Of a stretch of 64,000 bases of DNA, positions 10,201 through 19,803 are shown in pieces (position 1 is the stretch's first letter; every line of letters starts with the position of its first letter). The notes under the pieces were generated by a model that saw only the letters and a program-made list of their open reading frames with translations, was not told the origin of the DNA and made no database searches. Origin of the DNA: Kalmanozyma brasiliensis GHG001 (Eukaryota; Basidiomycota; Ustilaginomycetes; Ustilaginales); the NCBI RefSeq assembly GCF_000497045.1, contig NW_015961990.1:558001-622000 (forward strand). Reading direction: 5' to 3'. Made by a program: the position numbers and the translations under genes.

Positions 10201-11269
10201 GCAGGAGGTTCTTGGCCTCGATGTCGATGAAAGGCACAGCTCGTGATTTGCCGGTCTTGATGCTCGAGAGCGTCTCTTGCTTGTCCAGAGCATCGCGCAA
10301 CTTGCTGACCAGGATCTGTTCGTGGATGACGGCACCGGCTTTCTGCTCTAGAAGGTGATTCCAGAAGTCGGGATCGCTGATGGACTCAATGATCGCGAAA
10401 AGGATGGTGCAGCTGAGCAGCTCGCGAACGATGATCTGAACCGAAGGGCTCTCGCTCTCCGGATATGGCATGAAGACACGAAGCAGACGAGTACACACCG
10501 ATCGAAGGAAGGCTTGCTCTGCAGGTCTGGTGTTGGGACTGCTCATGTCGCCGACGGCGGGATGAAGACGACCATTCTCGAACTTGCGAGCAAGGAAGAG
10601 ATCGTTTTGGTCGCTCTCGAAGCTGGCGAGCTGAGCACGTTCGGAAGGCCCGCGGAACGCGGCCTCTGCTTTGCGGTAAGAACGAATGTGCGCGCTAATT
10701 TTGGGAGTCAGCCTGCGCACGACGAGATCGGCATGATCAAGTCGCTTGATGGTGGCGGTAACCTTGTCGAGCGCATTTCGAATCGTCTGCTCCACTGCCT
10801 GGACAAACTCGGGGGCCGAGTCATTCGCAGTCGGATTGTCCGACCCTGTTGCTAGGGGAGTGTGCCATTTGCAGACAAAGTCGCGCAGAATTAGCTCGAC
10901 GATCTCGTCTGTGACTCGAGTCAGGGCCGAAGCATCGGCGCGCTTCCGTGATGGAGCGGATGCTGAGCTGTGCGATTCGCGGGCCCACTGCAGGCGCGTT
11001 CGTTGTGCCGACCAAGCTGCCGGCGTGAGGAAGGCGAGGCGTGGTAAGGATCGGAGGCTCTCGTGAGAGTAGCGATACCGTCGGTCGCTCTGAGCGTCAG
11101 CGATGTGGCAAGCGTAGAGGAAAGCAGCAAGCAGGATCACGGACCAGCCGAGTAGAAGGAGCGGAGAAGCCCAGAGCAAGCCGGTCCAGTGCAGCCGCAA
11201 CGCAAGGCTGAGGAGCAATGGCGGGACGAGCGCCAGCGACGCAGAGATCACGAGTGGTCGACTCGACAT
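7277..11269 (-). CDS. MDM1: MDM1-type sorting nexin (TM-PXA-RGS-PX-Nexin_C)
   Basis: Intronless, 1330 residues. Two hydrophobic segments occupy about residues 7-25 and 30-54, giving an ER anchor. A PXA domain covers about 115-320. An RGS-like domain starts with LHDVLLNPSSLSFFMEFMDRR near 463. A PX domain lies around 920-1050, with RRYSEFWALHQAL and FPGKRL. A C-terminal nexin domain covers about 1180-1320. This order is diagnostic of the Mdm1/SNX13/SNX14/SNX25 family, ER proteins that tether ER to vacuole or lipid droplets and bind phosphoinositides through PX. The middle (about 640-860) is Ser/Asp-rich and probably disordered, making the protein longer than yeast Mdm1 (about 1100). The start ATG at 11269 directly precedes the membrane segments. 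Confidence 0.93.
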   Translation of the reverse strand: MSSRPLVISASLALVPPLLLSLALRLHWTGLLWASPLLLLGWSVILLAAFLYACHIADAQSDRRYRYSHESLRSLPRLAFLTPAAWSAQRTRLQWARESHSSASAPSRKRADASALTRVTDEIVELILRDFVCKWHTPLATGSDNPTANDSAPEFVQAVEQTIRNALDKVTATIKRLDHADLVVRRLTPKISAHIRSYRKAEAAFRGPSERAQLASFESDQNDLFLARKFENGRLHPAVGDMSSPNTRPAEQAFLRSVCTRLLRVFMPYPESESPSVQIIVRELLSCTILFAIIESISDPDFWNHLLEQKAGAVIHEQILVSKLRDALDKQETLSSIKTGKSRAVPFIDIEAKNLLPWSQETKKPDQKSFDAFLRSIKHATSLLEVRRTKNDIAVQIRKTKTNLERLSEEPSNSSRAKLQSYLKRLETAYALADQKIAQLGSDKGLPTVSAKVSAGADPNASRVKLHDVLLNPSSLSFFMEFMDRRKRSVLVQFWLFVESFKNPLEDAEPDPSTDREQLRAAASASPPSRAAVQTLKEDLRMFDKVYYSSPAIKVSQRYVESARQFLRVDDEVSITALQVMRVRRDVLHAQKEIYEDMEVEDWPRFRDSELFVKAAQDLGPNAHLAAGLASSVGSLAAEAQPSMGQKAVEVQRPVVRSTKSHLEHSDLFGTDKPVGAEAKQPDLFGDSPSGSRSKASAKSDNLDILIGGRTQHAGPDGRTPLFREDPLFDEQEDDGDEQGDNSSDFIQVEKMDELQSVLQSIIDDDLDKSRKRPGALASSGPTGGKSSARSSDPDVNAGSTDSRKGSGNFSNSDDASRPRTPRETTAISVLDEFGPSNAFAGLPSFNLRNEIQKMDAQLEKLEAQADILEALARKAELTGARSSETRLLAQSIQAVRREARDIRWQRSQLEQQMAETQLIPGQTKISIQDTMISIDHEGKEFAVYLIEVGILEQQNSKSTAPSKGGEVSTSTARGWIVGRRYSEFWALHQALKERFAEVRALESEFPGKRLVGLVHAPFVDARKASLEKYLQALVRVKVACESEELRMFLSQDPTATTSSLGSRASSDAAFPTQPISSGPATPGKQSAAFPGGALVKTLFKGMTGVAEGLDDLIGIGPSMLDVVVQRLSTQMQTKSSASLVQGIADIDMVSQAMDKDATHAELREAAGAGTTYWTEPICDLFTELFELDEKNNWLRRQAIVILLQQLFGSTVERKIRETFSAALSPTSITGYVTAFKASLWPNGVLKEPTPPRTRAEKDLLRENANSKLATLIPELAANFVGRENARKGTRRVFSALQNKRLNKHLIYSLLDVVVDELLAVPSVALAAKG

Positions 11270-12557
11270 CCTTGCGCGGCTCAGCCACGTTGGACGACTT
11301 CCGTCACCGTGAGACCCGATGTTATCCGAAGAACGAGAGGATCGTGGGAGGATCGATCGGAGGAGCCGATAAGGTGATGCTGTCGGACGACGACCGCTTC
11401 TATAGCGATGCTGATGGTCTTTGCATCCTGCGGGATGCTTCCGCCGGTGCGAATGGCGGGGCGAGTACTATCGCAGCAAAGTAGCTTGCAAAGGACGATT
11501 TGACCTTCAGGTATTGGCGATGGAACGATGGCAACAGTCTCGTGAGATTCACAGACCCCCCATCCTATCGTGTCAATTCGAGATTCAGGGTCCACCTCAC
11601 CGTGTTGCGTGTTGAGTTGCGGCACACGCGAGTTTCGTGGGAAAAAAGCTGGAGAAATCCGAGCTGCACCCCTGAAGTCTGAGCGCTGAGAAGCGAGCCT
11701 CGCGTAGCGCGCGAATGCTCAGCGTATCGGCGTGCTTCCGTGGGCAGGTCTCCTCATCAAAGTCACATTACCATTCCCACTCAAACTCTTCGCAGTGAGA
11801 GTGTGGCTGAGCAATGCATCAGTGACACTGAACTTCTGTGCCTCACGGCAGCGCTCCGCTCTTAAAAGAGTGTCGCATCTCCCCACTGACTCTTCGGTCT
11901 GGCCTGAACTGCCGGAACGGTCCGACCCAGTCGCTCTGAAAGGACCCGAATTCGTCTCACGCCACCTGACCATCGCAGAGAACGTCATGCGCTGAGACGG
12001 GGAGTGCCGAGCAGGAGAAAGTGATTCGAGCTTCAGCGACTGTGGCAAAGCCCACCCTTCTGCGTTCGTACCGGCGTTGCTCTTCTCGAAATTTCGCCAG
12101 CTCTGCCGGAGACGTTCCGCAGCTCAGACCTTTTGCTGCGCCAATCCTCGGGGAAGACTTGCGCTGGCTGGAACAGAAGCTGAATGTGTCCCGACGGAAG
12201 CACTGACAGCTCGAAGGCCATGCCGACGGTGCTGCTTTCTTGCCGCAAAGAAACGGCAATACGCTTCGTCGCCACAGCGACGTGCTCGTCCGTGATCAAG
12301 GCAAACAGCAGACAGCACTGCCGACAGACAGCCTCTCAATGTGTGGCTGAGCTCCGTGCGGGTTCCTACTCCATCGAACACACGCAGCTCAACGTCTGAA
12401 GCATATAAGCAGGCCCCTTCGGTGGCTCGGATTTGAATTGCAACCACACCTCAACTTGATCCTCAAACACCTCCCACTACACTCACAAACGTCTCATCTA
12501 CATACTCATAGAACCTCACTACAGCTCTACGAATCCCATCTAGACCTCTTGCCAGTC
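11270..12557. other. Divergent intergenic region with promoter of secreted repeat protein
   Basis: About 1.3 kb between the starts of the MDM1-type gene and the secreted repeat protein. Several 60-110-codon frames exist on both strands but are rich in Arg/Ser/Cys with no motif and are probably chance. The last 150 bases hold a TATA box and a long CT/CA-rich leader. Confidence 0.5.
12404..12409 (+). promoter_or_regulatory. TATA box of secreted repeat-protein gene
   Basis: TATAAG within GCATATAAGCAGG, 154 bp before the ATG at 12558, followed by a pyrimidine- and CA-rich leader. Clear TATA boxes are absent from most housekeeping genes in this window. Confidence 0.55.
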
Positions 12558-13661
12558 ATGGCGCGCCTCTCAATCCCCTTCAAGGCTCTTCTTGCCTTTG
12601 TCGTTCTGGCTCTGCCTGCGTGCGTCGATGCGCGCCCCGTCTCGACTGACAACAGCCTCGTCGCCACCGATGAACACTCCGCTGGCACCGTGAGCAACCT
12701 CAAGTCTCGCTTCTACGACTTCATTGTTCTCGGCGACGGCGGCAAGGGCGACTCCTCTAGCTTCCTCTCGATCAAAGGCATCGATATCAAGGACGATTCC
12801 AAGGGTCACGGTCCTCCGTTCGGCTTCAAGAAGGGCGGCGAGGAGTCCGGCGGCGAAGACGGCTCTTACGGTGGCAAATCTGGAGGCGAGGGTGAGGAGG
12901 GTGACTCGAAGGGCGAAGGCAAAGAGGGTTCCGACTCTGGCGAAGGCGATTACGGTGACGAGAAGAAGGGTGGCGATGACAAGGGTGGCTACGGGGACGA
13001 GGAGAAGGGCGACGACGAGGGCGGCTATGGCGAGGAGGGCAAGGGCGATGATAGGGGGGGCGATTCAGGCGACGAAGAGGGTGGCAAGCCCGGCGGTGGC
13101 GAAGAGGGAGGCGACGACAGCTCTGGTTACGAAGGCTCTGACAAAGGCTCCGGCAAGCCCGGCGGATCTGGCGAGGGCGAAGGTGACAAGGGCGGAGAAG
13201 ACGACAAGGAGGGCGGTGATAGCTACGGAGGCTCTGACGGTGACGAGAAGGGCGGCGACAGCGACAAGGGCTCTGGTGGTGACGAGAAGGGCGGCGACAG
13301 CGACAAGGGCTCTGGCGGTGACGAGAAGGGCGGCGACAGCGACAAGGGCTCTGGCGGCGACGAGAAGGGTGGCTCAGGGGAGGAGTCTGGCGAGTCTGGC
13401 GGATCGAGCGGCTACAGCGAGTCTGGCAAGAGTGGCTCCGAGAAGGGCTCTGACGACTCCGGCAAGGGCGAGGACAGCGAGGAGAAGGGTGATTCTGGTG
13501 GATACGGCGACTCCAGCGGTTCCAGCTCTGCCAAAGGTGGCGACAGCTCCGGCGGTATGTCAGGCATGAGCGGTGGTAGCGGCGGAGGCAGCTCTTCCAG
13601 TTCCTTCGGCGACAGCGAAAGCGCGAAGTACGGCGGCGGCGGTGACATGCCCAGCTTCTAG
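12558..13661 (+). CDS. Secreted Gly/Ser/Asp/Lys-rich repeat protein
   Basis: 367 residues from the ATG at 12558, chosen because it begins a classical signal peptide (Lys/Arg-containing start, LLAFVVLALPA core, likely cleavage after CVDA near residue 25). An open frame extends upstream to 12438, but only through leader sequence. After a short ordinary segment (about 25-85) the rest is low complexity: Gly, Ser, Asp, Glu and Lys dominate, with alternating acidic and basic residues and no Cys. Residues about 228-266 are three near-identical copies of GDEKGGDSDKGSG, with a partial fourth. It is probably an extracellular matrix, cell-wall or effector-like intrinsically disordered protein. No known family was recognised. 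Confidence 0.85.
   Translation: MARLSIPFKALLAFVVLALPACVDARPVSTDNSLVATDEHSAGTVSNLKSRFYDFIVLGDGGKGDSSSFLSIKGIDIKDDSKGHGPPFGFKKGGEESGGEDGSYGGKSGGEGEEGDSKGEGKEGSDSGEGDYGDEKKGGDDKGGYGDEEKGDDEGGYGEEGKGDDRGGDSGDEEGGKPGGGEEGGDDSSGYEGSDKGSGKPGGSGEGEGDKGGEDDKEGGDSYGGSDGDEKGGDSDKGSGGDEKGGDSDKGSGGDEKGGDSDKGSGGDEKGGSGEESGESGGSSGYSESGKSGSEKGSDDSGKGEDSEEKGDSGGYGDSSGSSSAKGGDSSGGMSGMSGGSGGGSSSSSFGDSESAKYGGGGDMPSF
13239..13371 (+). repeat. 39-bp in-frame tandem repeat (three copies plus partial)
   Basis: Copies start at 13239, 13278 and 13317, with a degenerate fourth at 13356. The unit encodes 13 residues (GDEKGGDSDKGSG). Copies differ at only one or two third-codon positions, implying recent expansion. Copy-number polymorphism between strains is expected. 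Confidence 0.9.
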
Positions 13662-14715
13662 CTGCCCTTCGACTGGTCTGTCTCAAGACGATTCATGTCT
13701 TGATCGTCACCTTTGGCCTTCTCCCACCCTTCTTCCACCTCTTCGACACCTCGGCAGCGGCAGAACTTGACGTCTCGTTTCGTGTCGCTCCCCCACAAAC
13801 CATCTTCTACTCTTCAACCCTTCGATTCTCTAGCCTTGTCCCTGACTGTCGTTGCGCATGCCTTGTTATCGGTGATACGAGCAGGCGCAATCGACCTCCA
13901 TCCTTCTCATCTATGCTTTCATCGTCTGTGTCGTCTTCACGTGCTCGATCTGATCTGTTGAGCATCGTCGATACATTGCGCTCGCTTGACAAGGGCCAGA
14001 AAAAGGCGACCCTGAAGGACCGAGAACCCCGCTGCACGCCCTGAGTCGCGCGGCGGGGTTCGACGCAGCATGACGCACTGCCACATGCGCCCATGCAGCC
14101 ATTCACCTGCAGCCTGCCCTCCCTGCGGAAATGAACGAAAATCGAAATTGGGCTGCCAAGCCTCGCTTCCCTTTCGAGACCCAAACCCTCTCTCTGACCC
14201 TCACCTGTCCAAGCCAGGGCGCAAAAAGCATAGCCGAATCGGAGCACGTTGGCTTACCTCGCCTGTTGACCGGCGAGGTTTGCAACAAGCATCGCGAGCT
14301 AGAGGGCGTTTTGAGTTTGTGTGATTGTCGGAGTTGTGCGCTCCCACGTCACCCTCCTCCAGTGTCGCTGCGCCGACGATTTTTCGGCGAATGCCGCGCC
14401 AAGCATGATCTTGACTGAGCGCAGCAGCAAGCTACAGCAGCAGCGGGACCCTGTCAATGGCTTGACAGCTCAATGCGCTGGGGCTGAGTCTTCCCCGCAC
14501 TCCCAGATCACATATCGTTCGTGCTTTCGAGGTGCGTCTTGTCATTCATCCACCATTGTCATCCAAAGGCTACAGATAGACGCATCCACGCCATATACAG
14601 CCTCATCAACGTCCTGCTCTACACTCGACACATACATTTCCGTCACGGTATCGTGAAACTACTCTGCGTACGCATCAGCATATTAAGTTCCTAAAAGCCC
14701 TAGACTACAGCAACC
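13662..14715. other. Intergenic, about 1.05 kb
   Basis: Contains the 3' region of the secreted repeat protein and the upstream region of the PMP3-like gene. Frames of up to 146 codons are present but have biased, motif-free composition. Bases 14560-14710 are CA/CT-rich and look like the leader of the next gene. Confidence 0.5.
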
Positions 14716-15576
14716 ATGTCCAAGCTCCTCCGCAATGGCATTCCACGCAAAGAGGACGGCAAGATCGATTTTAGCTGGAAGAATCATTACGGCTTCACGG
14801 GTCTCCTCGTCGTCCTCGGCTTCCTCTTTCCGCCTCTCGCCGTGGCCACCCGCTTCGGCATCGGGCGCGACTTCTTCATCAACGTCCTTCTCACCTGCTG
14901 CGCATTCATCCCTGGTCACATACACAACTGGTTCATCCAGAATATTCGAAATAACGATACGGCGGCGCGAACGCCCAAGTGGGCGATACGCTACGGGCTG
15001 GTAGACGATCGACCGGCCAAGAAGCTGCAGAAGAAGCGCGCTTGGACGGGTCAATACAACGATAGGCTGCCGCCCAGTCAGAGGGTCGTTTATGACGACG
15101 AGGGGAACGCGCATGTTGTCGAGGCGGAGCGGGATAACAGCCGGGACGATGTCACCGCGCCATGGAACGTGCACTCGACCAGCGAGGTGCGACCGCAGAA
15201 GACAGGACTGGTCGAACCAGACCAGTACATCAACGAGGATCCCAGCCAGCCACAGATGAGCTACGACCATGCGTTGCCGAGCAAGCAGTCGAAGCTGTCG
15301 ATTTTCAACGGGAGAGGCCATCGTCATACCGAGTCGAACGACTGGGTGCCGACTCAGAGCCACGGCCACACGAGGAGGAGAAGCAGCCTCAGCAGCACCA
15401 CCTCGTCGCTCAGCATCAACACGCCCGAGGATCCGTACCGATCCACGTTCCCGTCACGGCCCTCGGGCCGCAATAATTCCGGCAAGGCGGAGCCAATGGG
15501 CGCCGCATCTCCAGTGGTGGTCAGCAGCGCTCCTCGTCGCGAACGAGAGGACGACATCTTTGACCACCAATTCTGA
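14716..15576 (+). CDS. PMP3/SNA-like small membrane protein with long hydrophilic tail
   Basis: 286 residues, intronless. Residues about 25-75 match the UPF0057/Pmp3 fold: two hydrophobic spans (GFTGLLVVLGFLFPPLAVA and FFINVLLTCCAFIPGHIHNWF) joined by a short charged loop containing the RFGIGRD segment. Yeast Pmp3 is only 55 residues, while Sna3/Sna4-type relatives carry C-terminal extensions. Here about 210 hydrophilic, Ser/Arg-rich residues follow, which favours an SNA-like vacuolar or plasma-membrane protein over Pmp3 itself. No PPxY ubiquitin-ligase motif was found in the tail. Family members modulate membrane potential and cation tolerance; the exact role here is unknown. Confidence 0.85.
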   Translation: MSKLLRNGIPRKEDGKIDFSWKNHYGFTGLLVVLGFLFPPLAVATRFGIGRDFFINVLLTCCAFIPGHIHNWFIQNIRNNDTAARTPKWAIRYGLVDDRPAKKLQKKRAWTGQYNDRLPPSQRVVYDDEGNAHVVEAERDNSRDDVTAPWNVHSTSEVRPQKTGLVEPDQYINEDPSQPQMSYDHALPSKQSKLSIFNGRGHRHTESNDWVPTQSHGHTRRRSSLSSTTSSLSINTPEDPYRSTFPSRPSGRNNSGKAEPMGAASPVVVSSAPRREREDDIFDHQF

Positions 15577-15711
15577 TCGTAGAACTCACCGCACAAAGGC
15601 CAGAACGCCGAAAGCTCAATGCTCAATCTTCAGGCACTTTTCCGTTCTCAATCGTCTGAGGCAGTCTTGAGAAGCAGTCCCTTGAAAAGATGATGTGATT
15701 GTCCGTGTTCC

Positions 15712-17118
15712 TCATTGAGGCGGCCACTCGGGCATGCCCAAATTCAACCAGACGCCGTACTCGATGTCACCCTTGACGCCCAACTCCTTCAACGTCCCCT
15801 TGGGCGTCCCTGCGCCCGGCTTGACTCCCCCACCGAGCTCCAGCACGGCGCCCTGCCTTGTGGGCCAGCTGCGCGCGTCCATCGCCCTCCTGTAGCTGAT
15901 CAGTGCGGCTCTGATATAGCACGCTGTCGCAGCCGGTGTGAGGTATCGGTCCGTCAGAGTTCGTTTTGCGTTCCTGGCAATGCGTTCTCCCGTCGTCATC
16001 CCCCCTCCGGCCCGCTCCTCTGCGATCAACGCCTGCATCGTCGCCGGCAAACCCTCGAAGTACGCCCCGTCGAGAAGAACATGGTTCCTGTCCGCCGAGT
16101 TGGGGTTTGAAATGAGCGCAGGGTGAAAGTGCTGTTCCCACTCCAGTGCGTGCATGACCACGGTTGACTCGCAACCCAAAATGAACTTGCTTCGCCCCGA
16201 ATAGGCCACGCCTTCGGAATGAACCAGGAACTTGTGCCGACAATGCTCTGGGGGCGAGACGATCTTTCCGATATCCGGACCTTCTTCCCAGAAGCTGGTG
16301 CGTTTTACGTCGGACCACAGCTCGGAGCCTGGACCGGTGGCGACGCTGAGGAGCGACTCGCGCGGCTTGATGTGGTTTCCCGCCAGAGCGTCACCTCGCC
16401 AGAAGGCTGGGTTGGACTTGGTCCTCCACGGCGTCTCCGCATTTACTTGCGCCGCTTGCCGCCTGAACTCGGGGTACGAGGCAATGCCCGCTTCTGGCCA
16501 ACTGGCAAAGGAGAAGTCGGGGAAGAGATACTGTCCCTCCTTATCGCCGACCCTTCGATCCAACACCCACCCCGCGCCTCGGCTGCCTACAGGGTCTGTA
16601 AAGCCATCAAAGTCCGCCGTTGAAATTACGAGCTCGGCTCCCTCGATGGCATCCTTCTCCTCCTCGCTCGCCCCCTGGTATGCGCTCGCAAGCAGCTGCA
16701 GCGTCGACCGCACGCGGCTCTGCCAGTCCTTCGCCTGACCACGCACAAAGATCTGACCATACTTGATCACCACGTGGACGCAACCGTGACGGCAGTTCTG
16801 CGCGGCATTCTGAACGTCGGCGTGCTTGATCCCGCCTTTGCGCCGCCACGCCGCCTCGTTGGCCATAAGCTGCTGGTAGAGGTTGGAGAATTCGGTCTTA
16901 CATACGGGCTGCGGTAGGTTCAGGTCGTTCTGGAGTCTTCGCGGTAGCGACTGCTGACCTGTGGGACTGGTGTCGTAGCCAGGAAAGAAGGTCGAAAGCG
17001 GTATGAAGGAGAATACGAGGCAAAGACCGACAAAGAGCCCGGCGAAACCGGCCATCGGCGCGCCTTGCGCATCTTGCAGCGTCATGCGCCGCTTGCTGCC
17101 GCTGCTCCGACCTGCCAT
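15712..17118 (-). CDS. Family 90 glycosyltransferase (CAP10-like)
   Basis: Type II membrane protein, 468 residues from the ATG at 17118. Residues about 20-42 (GFAGLFVGLCLVFSFIPLS) form one signal anchor after a basic cytosolic start. The lumenal part shows the CAP10/GT90 pattern: PDFSFASWPEAGIASYPEFR, KSNPAFWRGDALAGN, HKFLVHSEGVAYSGRSKFILGCES and a Trp/Glu-rich VMHALEWEQHF segment. Cap10 relatives are Golgi xylosyl- or glucosyltransferases; the acceptor here cannot be told from sequence. An upstream extension of 74 codons is open but lacks family character and contains leader-like sequence, so it was not used. It lies head-to-tail with EXO1. Confidence 0.88.
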   Translation of the reverse strand: MAGRSSGSKRRMTLQDAQGAPMAGFAGLFVGLCLVFSFIPLSTFFPGYDTSPTGQQSLPRRLQNDLNLPQPVCKTEFSNLYQQLMANEAAWRRKGGIKHADVQNAAQNCRHGCVHVVIKYGQIFVRGQAKDWQSRVRSTLQLLASAYQGASEEEKDAIEGAELVISTADFDGFTDPVGSRGAGWVLDRRVGDKEGQYLFPDFSFASWPEAGIASYPEFRRQAAQVNAETPWRTKSNPAFWRGDALAGNHIKPRESLLSVATGPGSELWSDVKRTSFWEEGPDIGKIVSPPEHCRHKFLVHSEGVAYSGRSKFILGCESTVVMHALEWEQHFHPALISNPNSADRNHVLLDGAYFEGLPATMQALIAEERAGGGMTTGERIARNAKRTLTDRYLTPAATACYIRAALISYRRAMDARSWPTRQGAVLELGGGVKPGAGTPKGTLKELGVKGDIEYGVWLNLGMPEWPPQ

Positions 17119-17373
17119 GATGGATGTGGGTGCGAAGTCGAGTGGTGTCGATGTGGTGGTGGACGACAAAGTAGAGACAAAAGAGGCTTGTACTTGATCA
17201 ACAATTCCGATTCTGGAGCAAGCCAGACAACCGATCTTCGATGCCAAGCAGCTGTCGAAATTTAATTCTCCGCCCGTCATAGCGAGCCACGCGCCCACGC
17301 GCCGCAGACACACACACATGGGCATCTTCAAATCCACCAAAGTTCATTTGCCATTGCTGAGGTCCACAATCAA

Positions 17374-19803
17374 TCAAAAAGGAAGCTGCTGCCTCGACAA
17401 AGCCGACGTCGAGGTCGACTCTGAGAACCGGAACCTGTCAAAGAGACCACCACCTCCACCGACACCTCTCGAAGCTTTCGCCGTCTCCACCTCCTCACCG
17501 CCGCTCAACAGTAGCGTCGGACTCCGCTTGAGCACCTTAGTCGGCCGGGTCGCCGTCAGAGGCGTACTCGCACAAGCTGCCAGCTTCAGCACCGATGGGG
17601 AGACCGCAGCGCTGGCATCCGTCGATCGTCTCGGATGAGTTGTTCGACCCTTTTCCTCCTGCTGCTGCTGTCCCTGCTGAGGCGTCTGCATGTACCTAAA
17701 CGCCTCGAGCTTGGACATGCTGGCGCTGGTATGCAGCATTGGCTTGCGCACATTACCATTCCGCGCGGCTAGTGGTGTCATGGGCTCTGCTTGCACCTCG
17801 TCGTCCTCTTGATCCAGATGAGTCGGACGACAACCCAGCAGCGGCGAGCTGGGTAGTGTGTCCGAGTCGCATCCGTCGACCGTCCGCTTCTGCGTAGAAC
17901 TCAACCCGTCCATGCCACCTCGTACCGACGATGAGGCTGGCGACGAGATGAAGCCGCTGCCGATTGCGCTCTCGGGCGAAGACAGCACCGCGTCGCCCTC
18001 TGTCGACGCCGAGTGCATCCGTTCCCTGCTTCTCGACGGCGTCTGTGGCACTACCACCGCCGCACTCGAAGAAGACGCCGTGCTTTGCACCACCTGTGTA
18101 GCAACGACGCTCTCCACTTTGCTCTCGACCACTTGCGTCTGCCAGAACTCCTGTGTGTCCATCACGAGCGGCTGCGACTCCTGCACCACGGACGGTGGAC
18201 GAGGCGGACTGCTCGACTTGACAAAGTCATGCATGTCAGCACACTCGTCATCCCAGTACCCAGAATCGTTCGGATCTTGTCGCGGCTTCGGCGGCGTCAG
18301 CTGGCCGCCAAGATGCAGATATGCATGGTCCGTCCTCGCGTCTTGTGACCGAACAGGCGACTTTGGCGTCAGTATCGCTGTGGAACGGGCGAAGAACTTG
18401 CTCTGCGTCGGCTTTGCTTCGACCTCTGCCTCCTTCGCCAGAGGCCTCGAGTTGATTGGCCGATTTGTGTCGCGTGGTGCAAGCGGCGTCCGCTCCCCCT
18501 TGGTTGCACTCGCTGCTGCTTTGACCTCCTTGACTGCAGTCTGGCTGCTGCTGGCTGGAGCACGGAAGAAGCTCTTCAAGCTCTGCAGTCCTGCTTCTTT
18601 GCTGACGACCTTCTTCGATGGGCCAGCGCCGACGGACGATCTGTAGAACCTGCTGCCAGTGCCGCCTTGTGATCCAGCCAGTGTCGTCGGTGCCGTTGTG
18701 CTTCGATGCAACGAGGGGAGACCGACGGAAGCCGAGGTCGAGGCGATGTTGTCTGCCGAGCTGCTGCGTGTGGTGAGAGGCTTGGGCAGACGATCCACGA
18801 TCGGCGTCCTCGAGATCGGATCAACTATTCCTTCGGCCACGCCCCTCGCGACGTGATCGTCCATGGCCGCGCCAATGAAGGGCAGCATATCGTCATGGGT
18901 GCCGTCTGGCAACGGCGTGAGGGTGACCAGCTTCTTGGAGCGTGGATCAAACACCCTCTGATGGACAAAGGTCAACTCGGCCTTGCGGAACTCCCGCGAG
19001 TAGGTAGGCGGTATTCGCATTTTGCCTTCGAGTCGTACAGCCTGCAAGACCTTGTCGACCGTCTTGTACCGCCTAAGCAGCCGGTGCGCGTTCTTGAGCC
19101 CCATGCCGACGATGCTAGGCAGATAATCACAACCGGACAGGATCGCCATCTGCCGAAACTCGACGGTCGTCCAACCGGACAGCGCGATGGCTCTGTTGGT
19201 CCAGAAGCGCTCTTGAAGCATCTCGACCGCGTTACCTGCCTGGTCGAGCTTGAAGAGCACCGTCTTGCAGCCAAAGACGAGCAGATCCGAGTCCTCAGTG
19301 ACAACGCCGTCGATGATGCCTTCCGCTTCCAAGTAGGCCAGCTGTGCATCTGCCTCGTACGGCGCGACGACATATGGAACGCTCTCGTCCTTCAACACCT
19401 TGATGAGCTGGTAGGCCATCTCGGGGGTGATATCGACGCATTTGCCATAGACGTCTCTGGCCTGCTGCATCTTGCCCTCCTGTTCGAGCTCTTTGGCCTT
19501 TTGCAGGTTGTCGCTACGACGCTGTTCGCGATCGTCTTCGGTGCCCCTCTTGGCAGGAAGCTTGTCACCATCGAAAACGAGGTAAGGCTTGACGCCAAAG
19601 TGCTGGAGCATGCGGATGCGGCTCAGCGCGTGAGCGATGTATCGAGGGGTCGGATCGCCAAGGACGATCTCGCGCGCACAGCCGTACGCGCCGCGATGAA
19701 GCCAGACGTAAGCGTCGACGCCGAGGGTCTTGCCGGCATAGCTCGAGACGTGGACGGGTTTCTGGATGTCCTTGAGCAAGGGCAGCAGACCCTGGATACC
19801 CAT
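17374..19803 (-). CDS. EXO1: Exonuclease 1, Rad2/XPG family
   Basis: 5'-3' double-strand exonuclease and flap nuclease of mismatch repair, end resection and telomere processing. 809 residues, intronless. The N-terminal XPG-N block (MGIQGLLPLLK) and XPG-I block are intact. The metal ligands are visible as D30 (GVDAYVW), D78 (VFDGD), E150 and D152 (YEADAQLAYLE), D171 and D173 (TEDSDLLVFG) and D226 (GCDYLPS). The helix-hairpin-helix GMGLKNAHRLLRRY follows. Residues beyond about 350 are Ser/Thr/Pro-rich and disordered, as in other Exo1 proteins, where mismatch-repair partners bind. The divergent neighbour is SMD1. No promoter element was recognised. Confidence 0.96.
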   Translation of the reverse strand: MGIQGLLPLLKDIQKPVHVSSYAGKTLGVDAYVWLHRGAYGCAREIVLGDPTPRYIAHALSRIRMLQHFGVKPYLVFDGDKLPAKRGTEDDREQRRSDNLQKAKELEQEGKMQQARDVYGKCVDITPEMAYQLIKVLKDESVPYVVAPYEADAQLAYLEAEGIIDGVVTEDSDLLVFGCKTVLFKLDQAGNAVEMLQERFWTNRAIALSGWTTVEFRQMAILSGCDYLPSIVGMGLKNAHRLLRRYKTVDKVLQAVRLEGKMRIPPTYSREFRKAELTFVHQRVFDPRSKKLVTLTPLPDGTHDDMLPFIGAAMDDHVARGVAEGIVDPISRTPIVDRLPKPLTTRSSSADNIASTSASVGLPSLHRSTTAPTTLAGSQGGTGSRFYRSSVGAGPSKKVVSKEAGLQSLKSFFRAPASSSQTAVKEVKAAASATKGERTPLAPRDTNRPINSRPLAKEAEVEAKPTQSKFFARSTAILTPKSPVRSQDARTDHAYLHLGGQLTPPKPRQDPNDSGYWDDECADMHDFVKSSSPPRPPSVVQESQPLVMDTQEFWQTQVVESKVESVVATQVVQSTASSSSAAVVVPQTPSRSRERMHSASTEGDAVLSSPESAIGSGFISSPASSSVRGGMDGLSSTQKRTVDGCDSDTLPSSPLLGCRPTHLDQEDDEVQAEPMTPLAARNGNVRKPMLHTSASMSKLEAFRYMQTPQQGQQQQEEKGRTTHPRRSTDASAAVSPSVLKLAACASTPLTATRPTKVLKRSPTLLLSGGEEVETAKASRGVGGGGGLFDRFRFSESTSTSALSRQQLPF

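Noticed and set aside
12724..13686. Long Arg/Ala- or Arg/Pro/Ser-rich frames overlapping the secreted repeat gene on both strands
   Set aside because: Off-frame readings of the GC-rich repeat; only the frame with the signal peptide makes sense.
13807..14247. 146-codon minus-strand frame between the repeat protein and the PMP3-like gene
   Set aside because: No motif, high Arg/Gly/Glu, and it overlaps sequence that looks like leader and 3' flank.
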